Assembly: GCA_937138625.1 (NCBI GenBank)
Contig: CAKZPF010000003.1
Span: 310,001-374,000 of the forward strand
Length of the DNA stretch: 64,000 bases
Origin: an uncultured Caulobacteraceae bacterium
GTDB lineage: Bacteria > Pseudomonadota > Alphaproteobacteria > Caulobacterales > Caulobacteraceae
Reading direction: 5' to 3'
Position 1 is the first letter of the stretch, and every line of letters starts with the position of its first letter. The notes below the pieces were generated by a model. That model ran no database searches. It was not told the DNA's origin and saw only the letters and a program-made list of their open reading frames with translations. The position numbers were made by a program, and so were the translations under genes. Positions 10,592 through 19,467 of this stretch are shown piece after piece.

Positions 10592-11562
10592 GCCCCCAAC
10601 CGGCGCTTGGTGCGCACCGTGCGCACGGTGCCGGTGGCCGAGCTCATGACCAAGGCATGAGTGTGCACAAAGCCGTCCGCAACCTTCACGCCATCCAGCA
10701 GGTTGCCGTCCGTCACGCCGGTGGCGGCGAACACGGTCTCGGCCGAGGCCATGTCTTTGAGTGTGTATTTGCGATTGAGGTCGGTGATGCCCCATTTTTC
10801 CGCACGTGCGCGCTCGTCGTCATTGCGGAAGACCAACCGGGTTTGCATCTGCCCCCCCACACAGTTCAGGGCGGCGGCGGCCAAAACGCCTTCGGGCGCG
10901 CCGCCTTGGCCAATGTACATATCCACGCCTGTTGTGGGATCGGTGGTGTTGATCACGCCCGCAACATCGCCGTCGGTGATGAACAGCACCCGTGCGCCGA
11001 CGGAACGAATGGATTTGACGATATCATCGTGACGCGCGCGTTCCAGCACACAAACCGTGATCTCGTCCGGGCTGACGCCTTTGGCCTTGGCCAGGGCTTT
11101 GACGTTGTCGGCGGGGCTAGCATCCAGATCAATGATGCCATCCTCATAGCCGGGACCAATGGCGATTTTGTCCATATAGGTATCCGGCGCGTTCAACAGC
11201 CCGCCCTTGGGCGCGAAGGCCACCACCGCCAGGGCATTGGCCATGGCTTTGGCGGTCAGGGTCGTGCCCTCCAGCGGGTCAAGGGCGATATCGATGGCAG
11301 GCCCTGATCCGGTGCCCACTTTCTCGCCGATATACAGCATCGGCGCCTCGTCACGCTCGCCTTCGCCAATGACCACGGTGCCATCCATGGCAATGGTGTT
11401 CAGTGCCGTGCGCATGGCATCCACGGCCACTTGGTCGGCGGCGACGTTATCCCCACGGCCGGCCAGCTTGGCGGCCGCGATCGCGGCCTCGTCACTAACG
11501 CGAACGGCGTCCAAGCCCAACAGGGCATCTAAGCTGAGTGTCTCGGTCATCTGCGCATCCAT
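10588..11562 (-). CDS. glpX: Fructose-1,6-bisphosphatase, class II
   Basis: Dephosphorylates fructose-1,6-bisphosphate in gluconeogenesis (or also sedoheptulose-1,7-bisphosphate in some bacteria). The 324-residue protein shows the GlpX-type metal and substrate motifs MDGTVVIGEGERDEAPMLYIGE (residues about 58-79), DPLEGTT near 97 and ITDGDVAG near 195. Start MDAQMTETLSLDALLG; the fifth residue is an alternative Met. It precedes recJ with a GTGA overlap, and a small lipoprotein gene lies 9 bp upstream, so the three may form one transcript. Confidence 0.95.
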   Translation of the reverse strand: MDAQMTETLSLDALLGLDAVRVSDEAAIAAAKLAGRGDNVAADQVAVDAMRTALNTIAMDGTVVIGEGERDEAPMLYIGEKVGTGSGPAIDIALDPLEGTTLTAKAMANALAVVAFAPKGGLLNAPDTYMDKIAIGPGYEDGIIDLDASPADNVKALAKAKGVSPDEITVCVLERARHDDIVKSIRSVGARVLFITDGDVAGVINTTDPTTGVDMYIGQGGAPEGVLAAAALNCVGGQMQTRLVFRNDDERARAEKWGITDLNRKYTLKDMASAETVFAATGVTDGNLLDGVKVADGFVHTHALVMSSATGTVRTVRTKRRLGA

Positions 11563-11571
11563 TTTTTTATC

Positions 11572-11964
11572 CTAGTTCTTAGTGTTTCTGTCATCTGCAC
11601 CTGTGACGGGCGCGCCATTTTGGGCACGGGTCCGCGCGTCAGTGGCAAAGCTTTCGGCGTCTTGTTGGTCGGTGGGCACGGCGCGGGGGTGCTGGCGCAC
11701 CTGATCACCTGCGGCGTTCAAATGCTCAACCTCGGCGGCAATGGTCTGCAGGCTGGGCATATCGGTGGGACGCGGCGGGACGTCTTGCAGGCGGGGGATG
11801 TCGCCCTTTTTTTGTTTGCTGGCCGCCTTGGCTGACGCCGCCAGCGGCGAGGCCTTGTCCACCGGTGGTGTGCGCAGCGCCTGAATGGCCTCGCAGCCCG
11901 TGGCCAGCGGGGCTATACTGAGCACCAGGAGTGCCCTAACATATGGCTGGAATCGAAAAGACAT
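11572..11964 (-). CDS. Small lipoprotein, unknown function
   Basis: A 130-residue protein with a signal peptide ending in a lipobox (LATGC, Cys24), so it should be lipid-anchored. The mature part is low-complexity, rich in Ala, Pro, Gln and Asp, with no domain I recognise. It lies 9 bp upstream of glpX on the same strand and is divergent from phaC. The pattern resembles the Ala/Pro-rich 'DUF3035-like' envelope lipoproteins only in general composition, so I leave it unassigned. Confidence 0.7.
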   Translation of the reverse strand: MSFRFQPYVRALLVLSIAPLATGCEAIQALRTPPVDKASPLAASAKAASKQKKGDIPRLQDVPPRPTDMPSLQTIAAEVEHLNAAGDQVRQHPRAVPTDQQDAESFATDARTRAQNGAPVTGADDRNTKN

Positions 11965-12061
11965 GGGTCTTAGCTAGGCGATTTTATCGCCTATGACCAG
12001 TAAAAATGACCCAGAACTCAGACCGGGCCCTCGCCCGCATCAGCCCAGGAAGGATCTGGCC

Positions 12062-13924
12062 ATGGCCGACGATCACAGCAAACCCGACCCCTCTTCAGGA
12101 TCCGAGAGCTCTGGCCCAGACTGGCAGGCCTTTTTCCACAATATGGCCGAGGCCATGCAGGTGGGCCAACGGGCCTTGGCCCAAGCCAGCACCCATGCCT
12201 TGCAAACCATGACACCGCCAACCGAGGCCGCGGGGCATGAGGACAGCTCTCGATCTGCGGGGCAAAGCGCTGATCCTGTCAATCCGGATCCCATGAACCT
12301 GGCCCCCAGTTTTTCCGCCTGGGCCCAAGCCTTGGCGAAATCCCCCGACAGCCTTTATGCGGCGCAATCCAAACTGGCCCAGGATTACATGGCGCTGTGG
12401 GCCAAAACCGCCGAGGCCTTGCATACCCCGCCTGATGAGGCCCCGAAAACCGGCGATCGCCGGTTCAAAGACCCCAGCTGGCAAGCCTTTCCTATGTTCA
12501 GCATGCTGCACCAAGCCTATCAGCTGAATTGCAACTTCATGGACAGTTTGCTGGAACATGCCCAGGACCTGGACGAGGCCGAGCAAAAAAAACTGCGGTT
12601 TTTCACCCGCCAGATGATGGATGCCGCCAGTCCCGCCAACTTCTTTTTCACCAACCCTGCCGCCCTGAAAGCCGCCATGGACACACAAGGCGAAAGTCTG
12701 CTGCGGGGTATGAAGCAGTTCGAAAAGGATCTGGCCGCTGGCCAAGGGCGCTTGAAAATCTCCCAAGTCGACAAAGAGAAATTCAAAGTCGGCGAGAATG
12801 TGGCCACCGCCCCCGGTCAGGTGGTGTTTCGCAATCGGTTGATCGAGGTCATCCAATACAGCCCCAGCACAGAAACCGTGCACGAGGTGCCGATCCTGAT
12901 CTTTCCGCCCTGGATCAACAAATTCTATATCCTGGACCTGCAGCCGAAAAACTCGCTGATCCGCTGGTTGGTGGATCAGGGCTTTAGCGTGTTTTTGGCC
13001 TCTTGGGTCAACCCCACGCCCGAGTTGAAAGACATGGGCTTTGAGGACTATATGCGTGAAGGCGTCTATGCCGCCCGCGATGCGGTGGCGAAACAAACGG
13101 GCGTGCAAAAACCCCATGCCGTGGGCTATTGCATCGGCGGCACCCTGCTGGGGGTCAGCATGGCCCATATGGCCGCCAAGGGAGATCCGGGGTTTGCCAG
13201 TGCCACCTTTTTCGCCGCCCAGCATGATTTTTCCGAAGCTGGCGATCTGAAATTGTTTGTTGATGAGAACTGGCTGCAAGAAATCGAACGCCGCATGGAT
13301 GCGGCTGGTGGCGTGCTGTCGGGCCAGGACATGGCCGAGACCTTTAACGCCTTGCGAGCCAATGACTTGATCTGGTCGTTTTACGTGAACAACTACCTGC
13401 TGGGCCAGGAACTGCCGGCCTTTGATCTTCTCTATTGGAATTCCGACAGCACCCGTATGCCCAAGGCGCTGCACATGTTCTATTTGCGCCAATTCTATCA
13501 AAACAACGCCACCGCAAATGGCAAGCTGGTGCTGGATGACGTCAAGATTGACCTGAGCACCATCAAAACGCCCATCTATATCCAAGCCGCCAAGGACGAC
13601 CACATCGCCCCGGCGCTGTCGGTGTATAAGGGGGCGAAACTGTTTGGCGGCGATGTCACCTATATGATGGCGGGCTCGGGCCACATTGCCGGTGTGATCA
13701 ACCCGCCAAGCTCGGGCAAGTATCAGCACTGGGTGAATGACAAACTGCCCGAGACGCTGGAAGCTTGGAAGGCCGAGGCCACCGAGCATCCCGGCAGCTG
13801 GTGGCCCCATTGGCAGTCTTGGCTGGCCCCGCGATCGGGCAAGCAGATCCCGGCCCACAGCCCCGAGGATGGCCCCCTCGAGCCCCTTTGCCCAGCGCCA
13901 GGCACCTATGTGGTGGCAGAGTAG
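12062..13924 (+). CDS. phaC: Class I poly(3-hydroxyalkanoate) synthase
   Basis: Polymerises (R)-3-hydroxyacyl-CoA into polyhydroxyalkanoate storage granules. The catalytic cysteine lies in the lipase-like box HAVGYCIGG (Cys at about residue 357), with the Asp in AAKDDHIAPA and the His in GSGHIAGV completing the triad. The N-terminal PhaC_N region (MMDAASPANFFFTNPAALKAA) is present. Length (620 residues) fits class I. I choose the ATG at MADDHSKPD because AGGAAGG stands 8 nt upstream; an ATG 23 codons earlier lacks such a site. No phasin or phaR gene is adjacent. Confidence 0.95.
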   Translation: MADDHSKPDPSSGSESSGPDWQAFFHNMAEAMQVGQRALAQASTHALQTMTPPTEAAGHEDSSRSAGQSADPVNPDPMNLAPSFSAWAQALAKSPDSLYAAQSKLAQDYMALWAKTAEALHTPPDEAPKTGDRRFKDPSWQAFPMFSMLHQAYQLNCNFMDSLLEHAQDLDEAEQKKLRFFTRQMMDAASPANFFFTNPAALKAAMDTQGESLLRGMKQFEKDLAAGQGRLKISQVDKEKFKVGENVATAPGQVVFRNRLIEVIQYSPSTETVHEVPILIFPPWINKFYILDLQPKNSLIRWLVDQGFSVFLASWVNPTPELKDMGFEDYMREGVYAARDAVAKQTGVQKPHAVGYCIGGTLLGVSMAHMAAKGDPGFASATFFAAQHDFSEAGDLKLFVDENWLQEIERRMDAAGGVLSGQDMAETFNALRANDLIWSFYVNNYLLGQELPAFDLLYWNSDSTRMPKALHMFYLRQFYQNNATANGKLVLDDVKIDLSTIKTPIYIQAAKDDHIAPALSVYKGAKLFGGDVTYMMAGSGHIAGVINPPSSGKYQHWVNDKLPETLEAWKAEATEHPGSWWPHWQSWLAPRSGKQIPAHSPEDGPLEPLCPAPGTYVVAE

Positions 13925-13927
13925 GCC

Positions 13928-15397
13928 CTAAGACTCGATTGGTGCATCTTGGGGCCTGGCCGGAGGCGCAGGTGTCGCCCCTGGTGCCTGCTCGGTCAAA
14001 ATCTCGGAAAGTTTTTGGCGTACCTGCTGCCACCGCTCGCGCCACATCTTGTCGGGCATGGCTTCACCCTCGCGCAGGCACGCGCCCGTCAGGAAGGTCT
14101 CCTCGCGCAAAATCGTATAGCTCGCGGCCTGCAGGAAATGAAAATCACAAGTGTTCAGCAGCGAGTACGCTTCACGATCGTATTTTGGGTTCATCTTGAT
14201 TTCGTGGCGCAGCAAGCGCCCTGCAGCCTCAAGCCGCCGCAATCTCACCCGCATATCATCATACGGCCCCGACATCAGCATGCCGCCATAATATTGCGCA
14301 CACCCGAGCCACGCCGGATAGCGCTTCAGCGCCTGGTGGGGGTCGGTCACGCTCAGGATCTCTGTTATCGGGGGGTCGTTCAAATCTAGGCCATAGCCCG
14401 TTTTGGCCACGTCACACAGGCGCTTCCACACGTCCATACCGCGCTCGAAATCGCCGCGATTGACGTCTTCCTTCAAGGCCCGATACAGCCCACCCGAGGC
14501 GAACGAGCGATCATCACAATCCGCCAAGGTCATCATATAAGCCCGGTAGTCTTCGTGGGCGATGGGATCAAAGCTCAGGTCTGGCAAGGCGCGATGGGAG
14601 GCCACCGCCAGCAGCTGTTCGGCTTGTTGATGCACCACCACATGTTGAAAACCCGCTTGGCGCAACAAGGCCTCCAGGGCATGGGCCGACAACAGAAAAT
14701 AATGCCCGCCGGGAAACAACATCGACACCGCCACCGTGGGGTCCAAATCTGGTGTCAGGGCATCGGCGCACGGCGTGGTCAGCATCAAAACCCCCTGATC
14801 CGCCAAGCCCGGCATGATGGCCGCCAAGAACGCCGCGGGGTCCGGTACATGCTCGATCACCTCGGACGAATAGACCACGTCAAAGGTTTTGCCCGCCAGG
14901 TCCGCAGCCTCGTGCAAATAGTGGGGCCGGATATCCGCGCCCAAATGCTGCGCCCCCGCGCGGCCATAACTGGCCTTTTCCAAACCCACGGCGGGATCAC
15001 CGCGCATCCGCGACCAATAATCCACCACAAAGCCCATGCCACAGCCGATATCCAACAGGCGTGCGCCTGGTGGGGCCTGAATGGCCTGAACAAAACCCAA
15101 CATGCCGTGAATGCCCGCGCCGATTTCCGCATAATGCCGCCAATAGCCATCATGCATGACGTGATCATCATAGGCGTCCACCAAGTCTTCGCCCTCGTAA
15201 AACACTGATTGGCAGGCGTGGCAGCGGTTCAGCGGCACCCAACGCGCGTGGGGGCGTTCAAATTTGACCTGGGCTACACGCGTGGCGTTTTCCTGCCGGC
15301 ACGCCGGGCACGGCGTGGTACCGTCTACAGTGGGTGTGTCTGCAAGCCAGATCAGGTCATGAACCGAGGTCTCGGGGTCGGGCAGGTCTGTGGGCAT
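13928..15397 (-). CDS. SAM-dependent methyltransferase with N-terminal zinc-ribbon-like Cys pairs
   Basis: A 489-residue protein. The N-terminus has two CxxC pairs (CPAC near residue 30 and CHAC near 60), as in the zinc-binding domain of sugar C-methyltransferases. A class I methyltransferase domain follows: LLDIGCGMGFVVDYWSR (motif I, about residue 125), VVYSSEVIEHVPDPAAFL, and GVLMLTTP. The C-terminal 250 residues have no motif known to me. Substrate unknown; the Cys pairs and size suggest a sugar or lipid-linked glycan substrate. It is convergent with phaC, 3 bp apart. Confidence 0.75.
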   Translation of the reverse strand: MPTDLPDPETSVHDLIWLADTPTVDGTTPCPACRQENATRVAQVKFERPHARWVPLNRCHACQSVFYEGEDLVDAYDDHVMHDGYWRHYAEIGAGIHGMLGFVQAIQAPPGARLLDIGCGMGFVVDYWSRMRGDPAVGLEKASYGRAGAQHLGADIRPHYLHEAADLAGKTFDVVYSSEVIEHVPDPAAFLAAIMPGLADQGVLMLTTPCADALTPDLDPTVAVSMLFPGGHYFLLSAHALEALLRQAGFQHVVVHQQAEQLLAVASHRALPDLSFDPIAHEDYRAYMMTLADCDDRSFASGGLYRALKEDVNRGDFERGMDVWKRLCDVAKTGYGLDLNDPPITEILSVTDPHQALKRYPAWLGCAQYYGGMLMSGPYDDMRVRLRRLEAAGRLLRHEIKMNPKYDREAYSLLNTCDFHFLQAASYTILREETFLTGACLREGEAMPDKMWRERWQQVRQKLSEILTEQAPGATPAPPARPQDAPIES

Positions 15398-15553
15398 GAG
15401 GCCTCCGTGGCTGGTGCGTCAGACCAGCATAGGCCATCGCCCGCAAAAGGCTATGGGGTTTCTAAGGCCAACACAGCATGAACTCGCTGCTCAGGAAGCA
15501 TACCGCAAATCACAGTCAGGTGAGGCGCGGCCTCTAGGCTCTTGGCCGGATGA

Positions 15554-15979
15554 TCACTCGTAACCCACACCATGTTGTTGATGATAAAGCAGAGTGGCAG
15601 TTCTCATCTCACGACGGAATTCGACTTCTTCATCTGATTCAAGATTCAAGGACTCCTGGTAAATTTCTGCGTTGGCGGCTTTTGCAAGGCCTTGATTATA
15701 TTTCAAGGTTTCACCCTCGCCCATCACACTCAGGTCGCCGACCCCTATGCCCTCAGTACTAAAAGCATGAACCGCAAAGGCCTGCTCGCCCAGTCCCAAG
15801 ACCTGATCACCGTTTTGCACCATATCAAACCGATCAATAAAGTGTTCAGCCTCTTCGCGGCTGACCACACCATCATCGCCACAAGCCATATGCTTAAAAA
15901 ACTTAACCGTCGCGCTGTCGTTGGGATCGTGGATACTGCCTTCTAAGCTGGCTGCCGTGATGGCATTTGAAATCGACAT
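15554..15979 (-). CDS. Small acidic protein with degenerate EF-hand-like loop, unknown function
   Basis: A 141-residue acidic protein. The segment MACGDDGVVSREEAEHFIDRF (about residues 31-51) resembles an EF-hand loop followed by its helix, but position 1 is Ala and position 3 Gly, so calcium binding is doubtful. The ATG at MSISNAITAAS has a good site (AAGGAG, 7 nt upstream); an ATG 21 codons earlier is less likely. It is a stand-alone gene in locally AT-rich sequence. It resembles in style the unassigned proteins at 18844, 26334 and 61290, though I cannot show sequence homology by eye. Confidence 0.65.
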   Translation of the reverse strand: MSISNAITAASLEGSIHDPNDSATVKFFKHMACGDDGVVSREEAEHFIDRFDMVQNGDQVLGLGEQAFAVHAFSTEGIGVGDLSVMGEGETLKYNQGLAKAANAEIYQESLNLESDEEVEFRREMRTATLLYHQQHGVGYE

Positions 15980-16135
15980 ATGAAAACTCCTTAACTTTAA
16001 ACCGTAAGGCTTTATATCATAAATATAGTTAGCCTTAAACATATTTATAACACATCAGCTGCAAAGTTGCCCCCCCTGAAAGGCGACAAACGTCTTTTTT
16101 AAGCATGATCATCACCCCGAATATTCCATTAAATA

Positions 16136-16162
16136 CAGAAAAAGCCCCGGCGATGCCGGGGC
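16136..16162 (-). terminator. Intrinsic terminator of the rplM-rpsI operon
   Basis: On the minus strand an 8-bp GCCCCGGC / GCCGGGGC stem with a 3-nt loop is followed by TTTTT. It lies 75 bp beyond the rpsI stop. Confidence 0.85.
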
Positions 16163-16237
16163 CTTTGTCCATTTTCGAAGTAACAAATCGACCTCTAAAT
16201 CCCAAGCCGTGCTTGGAGCAGGAAGACCTGAAAAGAA

Positions 16238-16744
16238 CTAGCGCTTCGAGAATTGGAAGCTGCGGCGCGCGCCGGCGCGACCGTATTTCTTCCGTTCCAC
16301 CACGCGGCTGTCCCGGGTTAGCAGACCCTCTTTTTTCAGCACGGGGCGCAAAGTCGGGTCATAATACGTCAGGGCTTTGGAGATGCCATGACGAATGGCG
16401 CCCGCCTGCCCCGACAACCCGCCACCGGTGGCGGTGCAGACCACATCGATTTGGTCTTTGCGGTCGGTGATTTCCAAGGGCTGGGCAATCATCATGCGCA
16501 ACACAGGACGTCCCAGATATTCAGTCTGATCTTTGCCATTGATGGTGACCTTGCCGCTGCCGCGCTTGATCCACACACGGGCAATGGCGTTTTTACGCTT
16601 GCCGGTGGCATAGGCGCGACCGAACTCATCGAGTTTGGGCTCGCGGGTTTCGGGAGCCTCAGCGGTCGTCGCCTCGGATGCCTCGGCGGTGCCAGTGGCT
16701 TTGATATCTTTCAGGGCCTCGAGGCCAGTGTTTTCCGTCGACAT
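16238..16744 (-). CDS. rpsI: 30S ribosomal protein S9
   Basis: A small-subunit ribosomal protein whose C-terminal tail reaches the P-site tRNA. The core is canonical: [54 protein letters not shown] and the end [17 protein letters not shown]. At 168 residues it has about 40 extra N-terminal residues rich in Glu, Ala and Thr, an acidic extension commonly seen in alphaproteobacterial S9. It follows rplM by 2 bp in the conserved L13-S9 operon. Confidence 0.97.
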   Translation of the reverse strand: MSTENTGLEALKDIKATGTAEASEATTAEAPETREPKLDEFGRAYATGKRKNAIARVWIKRGSGKVTINGKDQTEYLGRPVLRMMIAQPLEITDRKDQIDVVCTATGGGLSGQAGAIRHGISKALTYYDPTLRPVLKKEGLLTRDSRVVERKKYGRAGARRSFQFSKR

Positions 16745-16746
16745 CC

Positions 16747-17214
16747 TTATTTGCTCCGGCTGTTTTTGCTGTTCATGGCTTTGAAGTCGATGACCTCAGG
16801 GCTTTGGGCCTCGTGGGGGTGCTCGGCGCCGGCATAAACCCGCAGGTTGCTCAGCTGCTGACGCGCAAGCGGGCTTTCTTTAGGCAGCATGCGCTGCACG
16901 GCCTTTTTCACCACGCGCTCGGGGAATTTGCCGCCCAGGATTTTTTCAGGCGTGCGCTCTTTGATCCCGCCGGGGAAACCCGTGTGCCAATAGTATTTTT
17001 TATCGGTCAGCTTTTTGCCTGTGAACTTCACCTTGTCGGCGTTGATCACAATCACATTGTCACCGCAATCCACATGGGGGGTATAGGTGGGCAAATGCTT
17101 GCCGCGCAACCGCTTGGCGACAAAACTGGCAAGACGGCCGACAACGGCGTCTTGGGCATCGACCACGATCCATTTCTTTTCGACTTCGGTCGATTTCAGA
17201 TTTGATGTCTTCAT
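16747..17214 (-). CDS. rplM: 50S ribosomal protein L13
   Basis: A large-subunit ribosomal protein. Hallmarks: [58 protein letters not shown] and [33 protein letters not shown]. The ATG at [15 protein letters not shown] has an AAAGGG site 7 nt upstream; an ATG 11 codons earlier would lengthen the protein unusually. Length 155 residues is normal. It is the first gene of the L13-S9 operon; its promoter should lie in the AT-rich stretch 17215-17420. Confidence 0.97.
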   Translation of the reverse strand: MKTSNLKSTEVEKKWIVVDAQDAVVGRLASFVAKRLRGKHLPTYTPHVDCGDNVIVINADKVKFTGKKLTDKKYYWHTGFPGGIKERTPEKILGGKFPERVVKKAVQRMLPKESPLARQQLSNLRVYAGAEHPHEAQSPEVIDFKAMNSKNSRSK

Positions 17215-17439
17215 CGTCAGACCCTTTACCTGGTATCTTTTGGGCATAACCCGGGAAAGAGAGCGTTTTATCCGAGCTGATAGACCGCGTCAAGCCCCAC
17301 ACAAAGAAATAAGCCAATAAAAACAGATAAATAAAAATACGGTATAGTATTACCGTATTCAATTGCTATGTTTTCCTGCCAACTAAGCCCTGACAAAAGC
17401 ACTCGGCACGGGCATCGGTTCGGGATATAAGCAGACCCC

Positions 17440-18792
17440 ATGAGCACACCCCTGACCAGACGGCGATTCTTGCACCAGACCACGGGCGCGGCCACGGCCT
17501 TGGCTTTTGGGCGCTTGTTGTCCTGGCCGGGGCTTTTGTCCTGGCCGGGCCTTGCAGCGGCGGCAGAGACCGATCTGGTCCCTGACCCAGCCCGTATCTT
17601 GGACCTACCGCCAGGCTATGGCTATCGCGTTTTGGCACGCGCGGGCGGCATGATGGCCGATGGGCTGGTGGTGCCGGGGGACCCCGATGCCATGGCCTGT
17701 TTTCCCCTGGATGATGAAAACGTCACTTTGGTATGCAACCACGAGCTTCATGCCGGTGAAAAGCACAAAAGCGCCTTTCAGAATGGCAACCGATACCGTG
17801 GCGCGGTCTATGACCCCGACATGCCCGGCGGCACCAGCACCATGGTCTACAACCTGCGCCGCCGCGAATTGGTGGACCACCGCCTGAGCTTGGCAGGGAC
17901 GGTCAACAATTGTGCTGGGGGCTTGACGCCATGGGGCAGTTGGCTGAGCTGCGAAGAAACCTTCCACGCCAAGGGCGAAGACGGCGCGCAAGATGATCAT
18001 GGCTATGTCTTCGAAGTCCCCGCTGACCCTCGACGCACCTCCGATGCCCTGCCCCTGCGCGATATGGGCCGGTTTGTGCACGAGGCCTGTGCCGTCGATC
18101 CGGCGACCGGCATAGTCTACCTGACCGAGGATCGAAAAGATGGTCTGTTTTATCGGTTTTTGCCCCACCGCCCTGGAACCTTGGCGGCGGGCGGACGGCT
18201 GCAAGCCCTGGCCGTACCAGACCTGAAGCGCACGGACAATCGGGGGCGCGACCGGATGCCCCAAGGGCAAAATTATGCCGTACACTGGCTAGACCTTGAG
18301 GGCGTCGACAGCGGCGTCAATGACCTGCGCTTGCGGGCAGCACGCCAAGGGGCCATCACCTTCCGGCGTGGCGAAGGGCTGTGGTGGTCACCCGAAGGGT
18401 TATATTTCACGGCCACCACCGGTGGACCCGATGGGTATGGCCAGGTGTTTCGCTACACCCCCAGCCCCCACGAGGGCCAAGCTAACGAGACCGATGCCCC
18501 GGGACGCCTGAGTCTGCATTTTCAATCCCCGGCGCCCGAGGTCATGTGCCACGGCGACAATCTGGCGGTGAGCCCTACCGGTGATCTGCTGATCTGCGAG
18601 GATCGCGCCGACGGCGGCAACAACCGCATTCGCCGTCTGGGAGCCAATGGTCAGGTCACGGCCTTTGCCCGCAACGCCACCAAAACCAACGGCGAGTTCG
18701 CCGGGATCTGTTTTGCGCCTGATGGCCAGACCCTGTTTGTGAACTTGCAAAACGAAGGGCTGACGGTGGCCATTTTCAAAACCGCTGCCTAA
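17440..18792 (+). CDS. Tat-exported PhoX-type (DUF839) phosphatase-like protein
   Basis: A 450-residue DUF839 (PF05787) protein, related to the Ca/Fe-dependent alkaline phosphatase PhoX. The twin-arginine signal (TRRRFLHQTTGAATALAFG) indicates export of a folded metalloprotein. Family landmarks include GGLTPWGSWLSCEETFH, GRFVHEACAVDPATGIVYLTEDR and PDGLYFTATTGG-like WWSPEGLYFTATTGGP, ending with FAGICFAPDGQTLFVNLQ. Whether it is a true phosphatase cannot be settled from motifs. The hydrophobic part of the signal peptide contains an internal duplication (LLSWPG twice). Divergent from rplM. Confidence 0.85.
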   Translation: MSTPLTRRRFLHQTTGAATALAFGRLLSWPGLLSWPGLAAAAETDLVPDPARILDLPPGYGYRVLARAGGMMADGLVVPGDPDAMACFPLDDENVTLVCNHELHAGEKHKSAFQNGNRYRGAVYDPDMPGGTSTMVYNLRRRELVDHRLSLAGTVNNCAGGLTPWGSWLSCEETFHAKGEDGAQDDHGYVFEVPADPRRTSDALPLRDMGRFVHEACAVDPATGIVYLTEDRKDGLFYRFLPHRPGTLAAGGRLQALAVPDLKRTDNRGRDRMPQGQNYAVHWLDLEGVDSGVNDLRLRAARQGAITFRRGEGLWWSPEGLYFTATTGGPDGYGQVFRYTPSPHEGQANETDAPGRLSLHFQSPAPEVMCHGDNLAVSPTGDLLICEDRADGGNNRIRRLGANGQVTAFARNATKTNGEFAGICFAPDGQTLFVNLQNEGLTVAIFKTAA

Positions 18793-18795
18793 AAC

Positions 18796-18820
18796 GCAAA
18801 ACGCCCCCGTGGCGGGGGCG
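18796..18820 (-). terminator. Hairpin terminator between convergent genes
   Basis: An 8-bp CGCCCCCG / CGGGGGCG hairpin at 18802-18820. On the minus strand it is followed by TTTTGCGTTTT, so it best terminates the small gene at 18844; its strong stem may also slow transcription from the plus-strand gene. Confidence 0.65.
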
Positions 18821-18843
18821 TGAAGCTATGGGTATGGGTAATC

Positions 18844-19353
18844 TTAAACCGTGTATTCGATTTCAAAGGGCATATCTTTGTTTTTCATATCGATATGAAT
18901 AACATCCATGTCGCCATCGCCATCAACATCCAATTCCAGATGCCCTTTGCGATCATCATCGAGATAAATATCATGCTGTGAGCCATCTGACATTGTGGCG
19001 ACGACTTCGTCATCTCGTTTTGCCAGGCGGTTGCGACCGCGATCAAGGTGCAGGGCGCTGAGCTGCAGAATACTGGGATCGGTGATCTCCTTGGAGCCGT
19101 CCGTCATAATGGCCACTTCGCCGAAATCTTTATTCTTAGGCACAAAGATTGAGGCGGGGCCATTCAGAAGGTTGCCATATAACGCACCACCCATAATAGC
19201 CAGATGCTCGCCCAAACCAGCAATCAGTGATTTGTCACCCTTGATGACATCATTAAAGTTTTCAGAGACATCTTCTACGACGTCTTTGACTTCCTCAACG
19301 ACATCTTCGACAGCATCTTTGATAGCATTGCCAACATTCTGGAAAAAACCCAT
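18844..19353 (-). CDS. Acidic protein with amphipathic N-terminus and DxDxDG motif, unknown function
   Basis: A 169-residue protein. The N-terminus has heptad-like repeats (DAVEDVVEEVKDVVEDVSE) that would form an acidic amphipathic helix. The C-terminus contains LELDVDGDGDMDVIHIDM, a DxDxDGxxD calcium loop of the FG-GAP/dockerin type, preceded by MSDGSQHDIYLDDDRKG. There is no signal peptide. A good ribosome-binding site (AGGAGAA) precedes the ATG. It is a single gene flanked by AT-rich DNA and looks compositionally unlike its neighbours. Function unknown. Confidence 0.65.
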   Translation of the reverse strand: MGFFQNVGNAIKDAVEDVVEEVKDVVEDVSENFNDVIKGDKSLIAGLGEHLAIMGGALYGNLLNGPASIFVPKNKDFGEVAIMTDGSKEITDPSILQLSALHLDRGRNRLAKRDDEVVATMSDGSQHDIYLDDDRKGHLELDVDGDGDMDVIHIDMKNKDMPFEIEYTV

Positions 19354-19467
19354 AACAAATTCTCCTAAACATAATTCAGAGCATTAAAAAACAAAATCGA
19401 ATATCAAAAAGGTATCGCAGACTCCGTCTGACATCAAAACAAATTTATATGTCGTTTTTTAACGGAT

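Noticed and set aside
10592-10795. Longer N-terminus of RecJ inside glpX
   Set aside because: The extra 68 residues are an out-of-frame translation of glpX; the GTG overlapping the glpX stop gives a normal RecJ.
12095-13858. Long (587-codon) minus-strand reading frame opposite phaC
   Set aside because: It lies wholly inside phaC, is rich in the His/Gln/Arg typical of GC-rich antisense frames, and shows no motif; phaC has all its catalytic residues.
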